A stretch of DNA of 64,000 nt from Peptococcaceae bacterium (GTDB lineage Bacteria > Bacillota > Desulfitobacteriia > Desulfitobacteriales > Syntrophobotulaceae), in the NCBI GenBank assembly GCA_012839895.1, contig DUML01000070.1, positions 1 to 64,000 of the forward strand, given 5' to 3'. Position numbers and translations under genes: made by a program. The notes below the pieces were generated by a model. That model made no database searches and was not told the DNA's origin. It saw only the letters and a program-made list of their open reading frames with translations. Positions 44,901 to 52,703 of this stretch are shown piece by piece; position 1 is the stretch's first letter, and every line of letters starts with the position of its first letter.

Positions 44901-47139
44901 CTCCCACTACATGGAAGCCAATACCGTCACCGTGCCCTTTGCCCGTGAGACAAAAGCCCTGGCAGTGAAGATCGAGACCGACAAAACAGAGTACCGGCCG
45001 GGGGAAAAGGTCCGGCTGGAGCTTCAGGTAACGGATCCTAAAGAGCAGCCGGTGTCGGGCGCTCAGGTTAACTTGAACCTGGTAGATGAAGCCCTTTTCG
45101 CTTTGCGGGACCAAAGAGTGAATTTCCTGGACAGCCTTTATGGAGATTATTACTATCTCTTCCTCCAGACCAGGAAATCCCATGATAATATCGGTTCTCC
45201 CGGCGGGGCTGAAAAAGGCGGGGAAGGGGGCTCAGAACGACAGGATTTCCGGGACACGGTCTTGTTTACAACCGTAACAACCGATAAGGACGGGAAAGCC
45301 AGGGCGGAATTTGAGCTCCCGGATAATCTGACCTCCTGGCGGGTAACTTACCATGCCGTTACTCAAGACCTGCAGGCCGGAAGCGGCACGGCTCAAATCC
45401 CGGTACGCTTGCCTTTCTTTATTAACCTGACCTTAAATAAAACCTACCTGGAGGGTGATTCCCCGGTGGTGATCCTTCGTTCCTACGGGGAAAAACTAAA
45501 AGAAGGCCAGCCTGTTTCCTATATGGTCAAACTGGCCGGGGTGGGCGCCGGCGACAATAACACTGAAGGCCAGGCCGAAGAAAAGACCTGGGAAGTCAGC
45601 GGGACAGCCTTTAAGCCTTTGGATGTCAAGCTTCCGGCCCTCAAAGCAGGCAGTTACCGCCTGACAGTCGCCGGGGTAAGCGGCGGTTTGACGGACAGCT
45701 TGGCCCTGGAATTCCAGGTGGCTAAGTCTTTCCAGCAGCGGACTGTAACTACCCAGGATGTTTTAACATCCGACTTTGTAGTCCAAGGTTCCCCCTTGGA
45801 ACCCACCACCGTAATTTTTAGTGACTATGAAAAAAGCCAATACCTGAGAGGCCTGTATCAATTGGCGGGTAGTAACGGCAGCCGCCTGGAACAAAAGCTG
45901 GCTGCCATGGAAGCCCGGAAACTCCTTAAAGAATATTTCCTTGAGGAAAACATTTTTGGCGAGGATGACGAACAAGAATCTTTGCTGGTTTACCAACAGC
46001 ATGACGGGGGAATAAGCATCCTGCCTTACGGAGAAAGCGAGCTGGCCTTATCGGCTATGGTAGCTTCCGGTACAAAGGGTATTTTTGATGAGAGAGCTTT
46101 GATTGGTTATTTCTACAGTATCCTGGAAGCCCAAGAGCAGGGAGAAGACCGCAGTTTAGCTCTCTTAGGCCTGGCTGCTTTGAAAGAGCCGGTGCTCCTG
46201 CAGATAAATGAATATCTTAGGAATGAGGGCCTGGAACCTTCCGTAAAAATTAATTTGGCTCTGGCCCTCCTGGAGATTGGGGACGGGGCGTATGCCCAAA
46301 AAATTGCCCAGGAACTCCTCAGCCAGTATGCCGAAGACCTTGGCTCGGTGCTGAGAATTAATGTTGGCCGCGACCAGGATGAAATCATTGCCGCCACAAC
46401 CCAGATGGCCCTTCTCGCTTCCCGCCTGGATTTGTCTGAAAAGCATAAGCTTTACCAGTACCTTTTGGAAAACCCTGGTCAAGAGATCTTAAACCTTGTG
46501 GAGCAAATCCAAATCCTGAAGGCTAACCTGAAATATATGCAGTCTTCACCGGTTAGTTTCAATTACGAGTTAAACGGCCAAAAAGTTACCAAGACATTGC
46601 AAGCCGGTGAAATCTTTGAGCTAACCCTTTTGCCTGAGGAACTGAACAAAATAAAATTCAGCGGGGTGGAAGGCAAAGTAGGGGTTATGAGCAAATACAG
46701 CCTGCCCATTAAAGCCGGCGAACAGGGTAAGGCTGAGGACCTGGCCATCAGCCGCAGTTATGTGGTTAATAAGACCGTTACGAATAGCATAGGCAGATCT
46801 GATTTGGTTCAAGTGACCCTGACTTTTAACATTGGAGATAAAGCTCCTGCGGGACTTTACGAAATAATTGATGTCCTTCCCGCCGGTCTTGTCCACATTC
46901 CCCGGCCCTATAATTACTCCGGTCAAAAAGAACCCTATGGCAGTATGAACTGGAGCTATCCCACTGAAGTTAACGGCCAGAGACTTGTTTTCCTAGTAAG
47001 TAAAGGCGAAACCAAGCTGACTTATTTAGCCCGGGTAATATCCCCAGGGGAATTCCGCTGTGAAGCGCCGGTTTTAAGCAATATTAAGAATAATGCCGTC
47101 TATACCAGCGGCAAAGAGGACCGAATAAGCATTGAATAA
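41896..47139 (+). CDS. Membrane-anchored alpha-2-macroglobulin protein with anti-sigma-like cytoplasmic N-terminus
   Basis: This is a 1747-residue protein. Residues 1-120 are cytoplasmic and charged (DPVELDRELAELEKEIGAKL, then RTEFKDELRRELLNRL, resembling N-termini of single-pass anti-sigma factors). A positive stretch and one membrane segment follow (about 121-143). The exterior begins with Ig-like domains (TLPANESTYVPVDTGIEVTF near 255), then macroglobulin domains (LYQPEDTLHYWGV near 580, TEYRPGEKVRLELQV near 1030), the A2M core (DGKARAEFELPDNLTSWRVT near 1130), an alpha-helical ring domain and a receptor-like C-terminus. Where the thioester CxEQ motif should be, the sequence reads GSNGSRLEQKL: the cysteine is missing. 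It overlaps the sigma gene by 8 bp. ATG 41896 is preferred to GTG 41878. Confidence 0.85.
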   Translation: MYKDPVELDRELAELEKEIGAKLEELQGAGNVPLRTEFKDELRRELLNRLNSTESQKEQTLSPLDESAAGPKPKILGEEKQNGRQKPSSIASGQDLTKKKASLKALLASLWLKKGPGSGRGRLAVVSLSLVIVLLTAIFFGMGELVLNPEPVRASGISIKALDADSLGISPETAFLLSSEEPLPEKTVKEALRTEPQFAYELEKLNGGRQYKIIPKEKLTSNKIYTLAFDPEGKGQENLSWAFQTKSQFKVLRTLPANESTYVPVDTGIEVTFTHENYDFNKIANYFSIQPEVKGRFEQHKKTLVFVPEELKPSTIYTVTLKKGFLLAGSSETLQEDYVFSFETAPAEESKPAFNFDMDTSLTEFSPADVPAFPVYFYYEYAKGVNSETIPSLQIDLYRYPDHRAFQASLAKRDKIPRWAYLAWNNYREELPAEYKTAQYQTEFLQTDRYSHYIIFPEELAPGYYAAEFKAGDCLRQVWFQVTDLAVYLAQGEESTIFWAHDLKTKKPVGNMQVIIPSRNISVQGDQNGVVLLQEQLMGKERDYALVKSEAGETLVPLEARPYWQPTNLAINYWKYLYLDRELYQPEDTLHYWGVLAERSQGTPSGKEEVTLELMGSGGPYYEGAEISPILTQRVTVRNKTFNGEMKLPVLKPGYYYLQLKTGDTVLLSRGFEVQTYHKPAYRISLTQDKKAVFMEEKVNFELQAAFFEGTPVRDLTLNYNLEGSTGKLTTNEEGKATLPYTPIAGGDEYQSYLNVYLNVTANLPEAGEIYDFAQLYVFKSKVFLTGEAKRQRDSYTLTGKLSTVDLTKINQGEYLTEKNFLQDPVVNSPVKAVLYQEEWIPVEAGERYDFISKKKVKDYRYEYSSKQVGTFELLTDAEGHLNYTGKIDPEYSYYLDLIAQDSDGREFKKRIYLGGGSNYPDYRHFYLQTDKGGEGYSPGEKVEVTMMVNDRELAELGQTILFYRGQKFIDSYEVSSASKYNFTFESGHIPNLTVGGVYFDGSHYMEANTVTVPFARETKALAVKIETDKTEYRPGEKVRLELQVTDPKEQPVSGAQVNLNLVDEALFALRDQRVNFLDSLYGDYYYLFLQTRKSHDNIGSPGGAEKGGEGGSERQDFRDTVLFTTVTTDKDGKARAEFELPDNLTSWRVTYHAVTQDLQAGSGTAQIPVRLPFFINLTLNKTYLEGDSPVVILRSYGEKLKEGQPVSYMVKLAGVGAGDNNTEGQAEEKTWEVSGTAFKPLDVKLPALKAGSYRLTVAGVSGGLTDSLALEFQVAKSFQQRTVTTQDVLTSDFVVQGSPLEPTTVIFSDYEKSQYLRGLYQLAGSNGSRLEQKLAAMEARKLLKEYFLEENIFGEDDEQESLLVYQQHDGGISILPYGESELALSAMVASGTKGIFDERALIGYFYSILEAQEQGEDRSLALLGLAALKEPVLLQINEYLRNEGLEPSVKINLALALLEIGDGAYAQKIAQELLSQYAEDLGSVLRINVGRDQDEIIAATTQMALLASRLDLSEKHKLYQYLLENPGQEILNLVEQIQILKANLKYMQSSPVSFNYELNGQKVTKTLQAGEIFELTLLPEELNKIKFSGVEGKVGVMSKYSLPIKAGEQGKAEDLAISRSYVVNKTVTNSIGRSDLVQVTLTFNIGDKAPAGLYEIIDVLPAGLVHIPRPYNYSGQKEPYGSMNWSYPTEVNGQRLVFLVSKGETKLTYLARVISPGEFRCEAPVLSNIKNNAVYTSGKEDRISIE

Positions 47140-48091
47140 CTTTAAGATCAAGGCTATGCTGCCGGTGATGACAGTTGTTATCCTTCTCTTTGTCCTTATG
47201 CTGGCAGCCGCTTGCAGTGAAAAATCCGCTCCCGGGCAGCCCGGCTCCAGTTCCGGCTCCGGTAAACTTAGCCCCCAAAAATCTGCCGTTAGCTTAGGGA
47301 TCCCCAACCACCCCAGCTTTGTAACCAGGACGGAATTGCATGCTCTCCTGGCGGAGCGGACCACAAAACCTCCTTTGCCGGCAGGAAGAATAGTAAGTGC
47401 CGTCCTCCCTCACCACCTGGTTGCCGGGCGCTTGCTTGTCCAAGCCTTTGAAGTTTTAGCTCAGCAAGAACCGGAACTCGTGGTAATTGTCGGCCCCAAC
47501 CATGAGAACCAAGGAGGCAAAGTTATAACCGGCTTAGCGGGTTGGCAGACACCGGAGGGTCTTGTAACGGTAGAAGAGGATATAGTCAGAGGCCTTCTGA
47601 CCAAGGGGTTGGCGGTCAGAGACGAGGAGGCGCTCTCCCGGGAACACTCTGTTGGCGCTTTGCTTCCCTTGTTAAAGCACTTTTTGCCGGAAGCCCGGAT
47701 CGTCCCCCTTATCCTCCATCATAATGTCAGCTTGCAGGAGGTTGATAACCTCCTGCAGGCTTTGGATCCCTACCTGCAGGATAAGGGCATTTTAATAGCT
47801 TCCGTGGATTTTTCCCATTATCTCACCAGAAGCGAAGCTCAGGCCAAGGACCGGGAAACCCTGGGCTACATGACTAAATTTGACTACCCCAACCTCTTTC
47901 AATTAGGCAACGATCACCTGGATTCGCCTGCTTCCTTGGCCACTGCTTTCCGGCTGGCGGAAAAAAGAGGCCTGAAGGAATTTACCGTTTTGGATAATAC
48001 CAATTCCGGCCTAATCCTCCAGAATGACTATATTGAGACCACCAGTTATTTCACCCTGGTTTTTCTTGAAAAAGTAAAGGAACAGAATTAA
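47132..48091 (+). CDS. Exported Memo-family lipoprotein (AmmeMemoRadiSam system protein B)
   Basis: This 319-residue protein has a signal peptide with lipobox LAAAC (cysteine about residue 28), a proline/serine/glycine linker and a Memo-like domain. Family histidines are in AVLPHHLVAGR (near 93), VGPNHEN (near 119), SREHSVGALLPL and SVDFSHYL, so a metal or redox site is likely intact. Memo-like proteins are usually cytoplasmic; this one should sit on the outer membrane face. TTG 47132 overlaps the macroglobulin gene by 8 bp; ATG 47156 is an alternative start that keeps the signal peptide. No AMMECR1 or radical-SAM partner is nearby. Confidence 0.85.
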   Translation: MNNFKIKAMLPVMTVVILLFVLMLAAACSEKSAPGQPGSSSGSGKLSPQKSAVSLGIPNHPSFVTRTELHALLAERTTKPPLPAGRIVSAVLPHHLVAGRLLVQAFEVLAQQEPELVVIVGPNHENQGGKVITGLAGWQTPEGLVTVEEDIVRGLLTKGLAVRDEEALSREHSVGALLPLLKHFLPEARIVPLILHHNVSLQEVDNLLQALDPYLQDKGILIASVDFSHYLTRSEAQAKDRETLGYMTKFDYPNLFQLGNDHLDSPASLATAFRLAEKRGLKEFTVLDNTNSGLILQNDYIETTSYFTLVFLEKVKEQN

Positions 48092-48191
48092 ATCTTAAGA
48101 GAAGCGAGATAAAAGAATAAGAAAAGTGAGATAAAAGAAAGGAAATTAGACAAAAAATGGAGTTAGACAAATAAATACTAAAGAAAAAACG

Positions 48192-49382
48192 CTACATATA
48201 AAGAGAGACTAAAAAGATTCCCAGCTGTTCTTCGTAAATTTCGTCAAACTGGCTAAGAGGCAGGGGGTTAATTCCTCTGCCTAATTCAATTGTAAACCCG
48301 GGCCGCCGCCAATACTGGATAAACCAGTCTTTATAGCCGGCCCAACTGGCCACATACTGGATAGCCTGGTAGCCGCTGACCCGGGCAAATTCCTCGGCTA
48401 TGACCCTTGCTTCCGGCGGTTCAAACCCTTCAAATCCCCAGTAAATAACTTTTCCCTGGGTATGGTAGGCCAAAACCCGGTTAAAATTGCCCCCGCCTGT
48501 CAACTCGGCCATGGCAATGGCCTCCGGCTCAGTTAAGGGCTGATAACCGGGGAAATCCCGGGGAGCAGGCTCCCGGACATTTATACTGGCTTGCCTTTCC
48601 CAAAAAGCCGGGAATTGGTTGTTTAAGTCTACACCCCGGATATTGGCTTTCCAACCGGAGAAGTCGCTGCTTCCCCTATTAATAGCCAGGACACTGCTGC
48701 GGTAGGGCTCCTCCTGGGGGGCGCCGTGGATGACCAGGTCAACCCCGTCCGGATTAACCATGGGTACAAGGGAAAGAGTCACGGAATTATAATAAGGTAA
48801 AACAGCCAGCCCCCGAATAGCCTGGTTGTTGGTTAAAGCTAAGAGGTAAGTATTTAAAGTTTGCATGAGGATGGGCGTAGTAAGCCATTCATTGGCATGG
48901 AAGGAAGCATTAATATGCACTCTTTTATTGCCGCGCCCCACTTGAATTTCTTCCAAGGTTTTGCCCATTACCGAGTGCCCGATTGGCCGGCGGACTATAA
49001 AAGGGTAAAGTTCTGTCAGTAAAGCCAAATCCTGTTGTAAAGCAGCATAGTCATAAGTACGCCTTCCCACCACTATAGGCGCCGTCACTCTAACCGGAAC
49101 GTTTAAACGCTCGCCAATTTGCAAAGCATTGGGGTTTACCGAGGGATTGACCAAGAACAAGGCGTCTAAGGGCAATCCTCTTTGCTGAGCGAGAAGCCAG
49201 AGAGTGTCTCCTTGCCTTACCGTATAGGTTTCCAGTTTGTAGCCCGGGATGCGGACAGTTTGCCCGGGGCTTAAAGCCGCAGGATTAAGATCCCGGTTGG
49301 CGTCCAGTAAAAGATTTAAAGGTATTCCCAATAATTGACTATAAGACCAGAGAGTATCTCCTTGCCTGACTCGAATATTCAC
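48192..49382 (-). CDS. LysM-M14 gamma-D-glutamyl-L-diamino acid endopeptidase
   Basis: The 396-residue product has two N-terminal LysM peptidoglycan-binding domains (RQGDTLWSYSQLLGIPLNLL and RQGDTLWLLAQQRGLPLDAL, residues 1-95) and an M14 zinc peptidase domain. The zinc ligands are in SFHANEW and AYHTQG, and the catalytic glutamate in TIELGRG. Overall it closely resembles, from memory, endopeptidase I of Lysinibacillus sphaericus, which cuts between D-Glu and the diamino acid of stem peptides. GTG 49382 gives the matching N-terminus (VNIRVRQGDTLW) and follows GGAAGGGAAG; an in-frame ATG at 49439 lacks a ribosome site. No signal peptide is visible, as in that enzyme, suggesting release by mother-cell lysis or action during sporulation or germination. 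Confidence 0.92.
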   Translation of the reverse strand: MNIRVRQGDTLWSYSQLLGIPLNLLLDANRDLNPAALSPGQTVRIPGYKLETYTVRQGDTLWLLAQQRGLPLDALFLVNPSVNPNALQIGERLNVPVRVTAPIVVGRRTYDYAALQQDLALLTELYPFIVRRPIGHSVMGKTLEEIQVGRGNKRVHINASFHANEWLTTPILMQTLNTYLLALTNNQAIRGLAVLPYYNSVTLSLVPMVNPDGVDLVIHGAPQEEPYRSSVLAINRGSSDFSGWKANIRGVDLNNQFPAFWERQASINVREPAPRDFPGYQPLTEPEAIAMAELTGGGNFNRVLAYHTQGKVIYWGFEGFEPPEARVIAEEFARVSGYQAIQYVASWAGYKDWFIQYWRRPGFTIELGRGINPLPLSQFDEIYEEQLGIFLVSLYM

Positions 49383-49450
49383 TTTGCTTTCTTCCCTTCC
49401 GAAAGGTGTTTTTATTATGTTATGTCTGGGGAAGGGCAAATGTTTTTTTC

Positions 49451-49483
49451 TTTACATTTCTTGACATCGTGATATACTATAAT
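49451..49483 (+). promoter_or_regulatory. Probable promoter of the F420-ligase-like gene
   Basis: TTTACA (49451-49456), 16 nt and TATACT (49473-49478) fit a sigma-A promoter. A TTGACA at 49461 and a TATAAT at 49478 are too close together (11 nt) to pair. The start codon is at 49547. Confidence 0.4.
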
Positions 49484-49546
49484 GATGTTTGGGCAAAATT
49501 CAATAATAACCAGGCTAAATGAACCTTGTACAGAGGAGGAAAAACA

Positions 49547-50740
49547 ATGGCCAAGATCAGGACTGTTGGGACCACAGTAAGAGGAATCAGGGCACCTATT
49601 GCCAAAGAGGGGGACGATCTGGTAAAACTGGTTGTAGATTCAGTTCTCCAATCTGCCGAGGCCGAAGGCTATGAACTAAGGGATAGGGATGTTATTGGCA
49701 TTACCGAGTCTATTGTCGCCCGCACCCAAGGCAATTATGTCGATGTTGAAGATATCGCCCAAGATATCAGCCGGAAGTTTACCGGGGATATTGCCGTTCT
49801 TTTCCCGATCTTAAGCCGCAATCGATTTTCCTTGATTCTGAAAGGGATTGCTTTGAGCGGTAGAAAGATTTATCTTTTCTTGAATTATCCCTCCGATGAA
49901 GTGGGCAACTCTCTCATGGATATTGACTTAATGGATGAAAAAGGCTTGAATCCTTATATTGATGTTCTTAAAGAGTCTGAATACCGTCAATTATTTGGAG
50001 CCCGGTTTCTGCATCCCTTTACCGGAATCGACTATGTGCAGTTGTACAAGGATCTGGCTGTAAACAATAATATTGAGATCTACCTGGCTAATGATCCCCG
50101 GGTAGCTTTGCAGTACACGAAGGAAATTCTCGTTGCCAATATTCATGAGAGAAAAAGAACTAAAAAGATTTTGCTGCAGGCCGGGGCGGAGAGAGTTTAC
50201 GGTTTGGATGAGATTTTAACCGAGCCGGTTAACGGCAGCGGCTTTAATCCTGATTATGGCCTACTTGGTTCCAATAAAGCCACTGAGAACTCCTTAAAGC
50301 TTTTCCCGCGGGATTGTCAACCTTTTGTCGATAAAGTTCAAGAGGTGCTTTATGAAAAAACCGGCAAGAAAATTGAGGTTTTGGTCTATGGCGACGGCGC
50401 TTTTAAAGACCCCCGGGGTAAAATATGGGAGCTGGCCGATCCGGTTGTTTCTCCGGGTTATACTTCCGGCCTAATTGGAACGCCCAATGAGATTAAAATA
50501 AAATATATTGCCGATAATGAATTAGCGAATTTAGAGGGCAAGGCCAAAACAGAGGCCATGAAGCAAAAAATCCGGGCCAAGCATAAAAACCTGGTAGGCA
50601 GGGTTGAATCCCTGGGGACAACCCCCAGGCAGCTTACCGACCTCTTGGGGAGCCTGTGTGATTTAACCAGCGGCAGCGGTGACAAAGGAACACCAATCGT
50701 CCTGATTCAAGGCTATTTTGATGATTATGCCACGGAATAA
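49547..50740 (+). CDS. Coenzyme F420-0:L-glutamate ligase-like protein
   Basis: The 397-residue protein fits the CofE-like family (F420_ligase, COG1478): N-terminal TTVRGIRAPIAKEGDDL, then ESIVARTQGNYVDVEDIA, a region FNPDYGLLGSNKATEN, then EVLVYGDGAFKDPRGKIWELADP. CofE adds glutamates to coenzyme F420 using GTP, but the longer (about 400-residue) Firmicute version occurs in organisms not known to make F420, so the true substrate is uncertain. ATG 49547 follows CAGAGGAGG. No other F420 genes are in the window. It is transcribed alone, divergently from the LysM-M14 gene. Confidence 0.82.
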   Translation: MAKIRTVGTTVRGIRAPIAKEGDDLVKLVVDSVLQSAEAEGYELRDRDVIGITESIVARTQGNYVDVEDIAQDISRKFTGDIAVLFPILSRNRFSLILKGIALSGRKIYLFLNYPSDEVGNSLMDIDLMDEKGLNPYIDVLKESEYRQLFGARFLHPFTGIDYVQLYKDLAVNNNIEIYLANDPRVALQYTKEILVANIHERKRTKKILLQAGAERVYGLDEILTEPVNGSGFNPDYGLLGSNKATENSLKLFPRDCQPFVDKVQEVLYEKTGKKIEVLVYGDGAFKDPRGKIWELADPVVSPGYTSGLIGTPNEIKIKYIADNELANLEGKAKTEAMKQKIRAKHKNLVGRVESLGTTPRQLTDLLGSLCDLTSGSGDKGTPIVLIQGYFDDYATE

Positions 50741-50767
50741 CATAAACCTCCGGGTACTCTCCCGATT

Positions 50768-50833
50768 TGAACCACGGTACGGTTTAACGCTGTATCAACA
50801 GCGCCCACGCTGTTTCTTCGCTTAAACGGTTCA
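50768..50833. other. Nested inverted-repeat element, possible structured RNA
   Basis: Three nested arms pair: TGAACC (50768-50773) with GGTTCA (50828-50833), GTTTAA (50782-50787) with TTAAAC (50822-50827), and CGCTGT (50788-50793) with ACAGCG (50798-50803) around ATCA. The left side has an 8-nt bulge and the right an 18-nt one containing another GCTGT. It lies 28 bp after the F420-ligase-like gene and before its terminator. I do not recognise it as a known RNA family. Confidence 0.4.
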
Positions 50834-50871
50834 CCAAGTAATGTAAAAAATACTTATTCCTGAGATTAAAG

Positions 50872-50900
50872 AAGGGACTTTATACAGTCTCCTTTTTTTT
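50872..50900 (+). terminator. Intrinsic terminator before the 7TM kinase gene
   Basis: AAGGGACT and AGTCTCCTT pair (one G-U) around a 6-nt loop, followed by eight T. Confidence 0.8.
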
Positions 50901-50984
50901 CTAGTTTTTTTGACTAAAGTCCCTATCTGTAAAGAAGGCGATGCAGTAAAATAGATGTATGGTTATCAGGTAGTTGGAGGAGTT

Positions 50985-52703
50985 ATGGACTTTCAATATA
51001 TTCCTTACATCTGGCCCTTGCTCGCCTCTGCTGTAATTTCTTTTGCCCTGGCAATATATTCTTTCTTTTTTCAGCGGAAAGCCGAGGGAACTAAAAACTT
51101 TATCTTGTGTATGCTGGCAGCCGTAATCTGGTCGGCAGGCAACGCGCTGGAAATGGCTGCAGTGGATCTGCCAACGAAGCTATTCTGGGCTAATGTCCAG
51201 TATTTTGCCTATTGTTTTTCTCCCCTGGTAGTACTGACTTTTAGTATGCAATTTACAGGATTCGATCACTTAGTTAGGAGTAAGAAGATCCTTGGATTGG
51301 CAATTATACCGACGCTTATTGTTATCTTGGTGTGGACAAACGATTGGCACGGCTTAATAAGATATAATGTTTATCTTGACCACAACGGTCTATTTCCGGT
51401 TATTGCCAAAACTTACGGTCCTGCCTTTTATCTGCATGCTGTTTATGCTTATCTGTTAAATATTAGTGCTTGTGTTTTGTTGATTAGGGCTATTTTCTTT
51501 ACCAATTCTGTTTATAACAGGCAGGCAGTTGCTCTGTTGGCTGGCCTGCTTTTAATTATGTTGCCGAATTTGCTGTATATATTGGGTATCAGTCCGGTGA
51601 CCAGGTTTGATATTGCACCGGTTTTCTTTGCCCCGGCTGGGTTAATTTTTGCTTGGGGTATTTACCGTTACAAACTGCTTGATTTGTTGCCGATAGCCAG
51701 AGCTAAAGTATTTGAAACTATGAAAGCCGGAATAATGGTTCTGGATATCCAGGATAGGGTCTTGGATATGAATCCGGCGTTTGAAAGGATTGTTGGCCTA
51801 AGAATTGAGCAAGTTATGGGCTGGGCAGTCGCAGCAGTTTGTGCTGAGATCCCTGAAATCTTAAGAGTGTGTAGCGACCCCGGCCTTAGCCGCGGTGAAT
51901 TTTCGCTGACTGTTAATGGAGGGGTTAAGATTTTTGAAGCGCTGATATCTCCTTTGAATGACAGCAAGGGGATTATGATCGGCAGACTATTGGTAGTCCA
52001 CGATATTACAGAAAAAAAGCAGGCTGAGGAGGAGTCTTTCAAGCAACAACGTCGCCTGACTGCCATTGAGGAAAGGAAAAACCTGGCCAAGGATATGCAC
52101 GATAACCTGGGGCAGGTTTTAGGCTTTATTAATCTGCAAGCCCAGGGAATCAGACAGGAACTGTTACAAGCCCAAATAGATCTTGTTTCCGCCAAGCTGG
52201 ACAAATTAATTGAGGTTACCCAAGCCGCCCATGATGAGATCAGGAAGTTTATCAAGAGTGCCAGGGATTCTTTCGCGGCGGAGCAGGACTTTTTGGCGGC
52301 CATAGCCAAGGATATCAAGGCTTTTGAAGAACAGACCGGTTTGGGGGTCGAACTTGTTGTCGCCAAAGATTTCTCAGGCGAAGCAATGGAAGCGATGACC
52401 CGCCTTAATTTATTGAGCATAACCAAGGAAGCTTTCAATAACATCAGAAAACATGCTGAAGCCAGGACAGTTAGAATTGCTTTTTCCCCGGAGGGCAAAG
52501 AATTACGCACGACTATTGAAGATGACGGCAGGGGATTTGAGGTTGAGGGGCTCAAGCATAACTCTGAGACTAAATTTGGCTTGAAAATTATGCAGGAACG
52601 AGTCATGGCAATCGGGGGGCGCTTGGAAATTCAGTCCGCACCGGGAAAAGGATGCCGAATTAATATTTTGGTACCGCTGAAGGAGGAAAACAAAAGTGCT
52701 TAG
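50985..52703 (+). CDS. 7TM sensor histidine kinase (NarL-type pair)
   Basis: The 572-residue kinase has an N-terminal seven-helix membrane module (residues about 1-225) like the histidine-kinase 7TM sensor domain, then a PAS domain (about 240-350, MKAGIMVLDIQDRVLDMNP onward). HisKA_3 carries its phospho-acceptor at His372 in KDMHDNLGQVLG, and HATPase has ITKEAFNNIRKHAEA, DDGRGF and GLKIMQERV. The ligand is unknown and may be lipid- or membrane-soluble, as the sensor is almost wholly in the membrane. ATG 50985 follows GGAGGA; the in-frame ATG 50955 has no ribosome site. It overlaps the regulator gene by 8 bp. Confidence 0.93.
   Translation: MDFQYIPYIWPLLASAVISFALAIYSFFFQRKAEGTKNFILCMLAAVIWSAGNALEMAAVDLPTKLFWANVQYFAYCFSPLVVLTFSMQFTGFDHLVRSKKILGLAIIPTLIVILVWTNDWHGLIRYNVYLDHNGLFPVIAKTYGPAFYLHAVYAYLLNISACVLLIRAIFFTNSVYNRQAVALLAGLLLIMLPNLLYILGISPVTRFDIAPVFFAPAGLIFAWGIYRYKLLDLLPIARAKVFETMKAGIMVLDIQDRVLDMNPAFERIVGLRIEQVMGWAVAAVCAEIPEILRVCSDPGLSRGEFSLTVNGGVKIFEALISPLNDSKGIMIGRLLVVHDITEKKQAEEESFKQQRRLTAIEERKNLAKDMHDNLGQVLGFINLQAQGIRQELLQAQIDLVSAKLDKLIEVTQAAHDEIRKFIKSARDSFAAEQDFLAAIAKDIKAFEEQTGLGVELVVAKDFSGEAMEAMTRLNLLSITKEAFNNIRKHAEARTVRIAFSPEGKELRTTIEDDGRGFEVEGLKHNSETKFGLKIMQERVMAIGGRLEIQSAPGKGCRINILVPLKEENKSA

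Noticed and set aside
50741-50840. tRNA gene on the minus strand
   Set aside because: A GGTTCAAATC stretch resembles a T-loop, but the flanking five bases do not pair, the acceptor arms do not match and the anticodon-like loop has the wrong size.
51668-52606. 312-residue minus-strand ORF
   Set aside because: It lies wholly antisense to the 7TM histidine kinase, whose motifs are intact, and has no recognisable domain.
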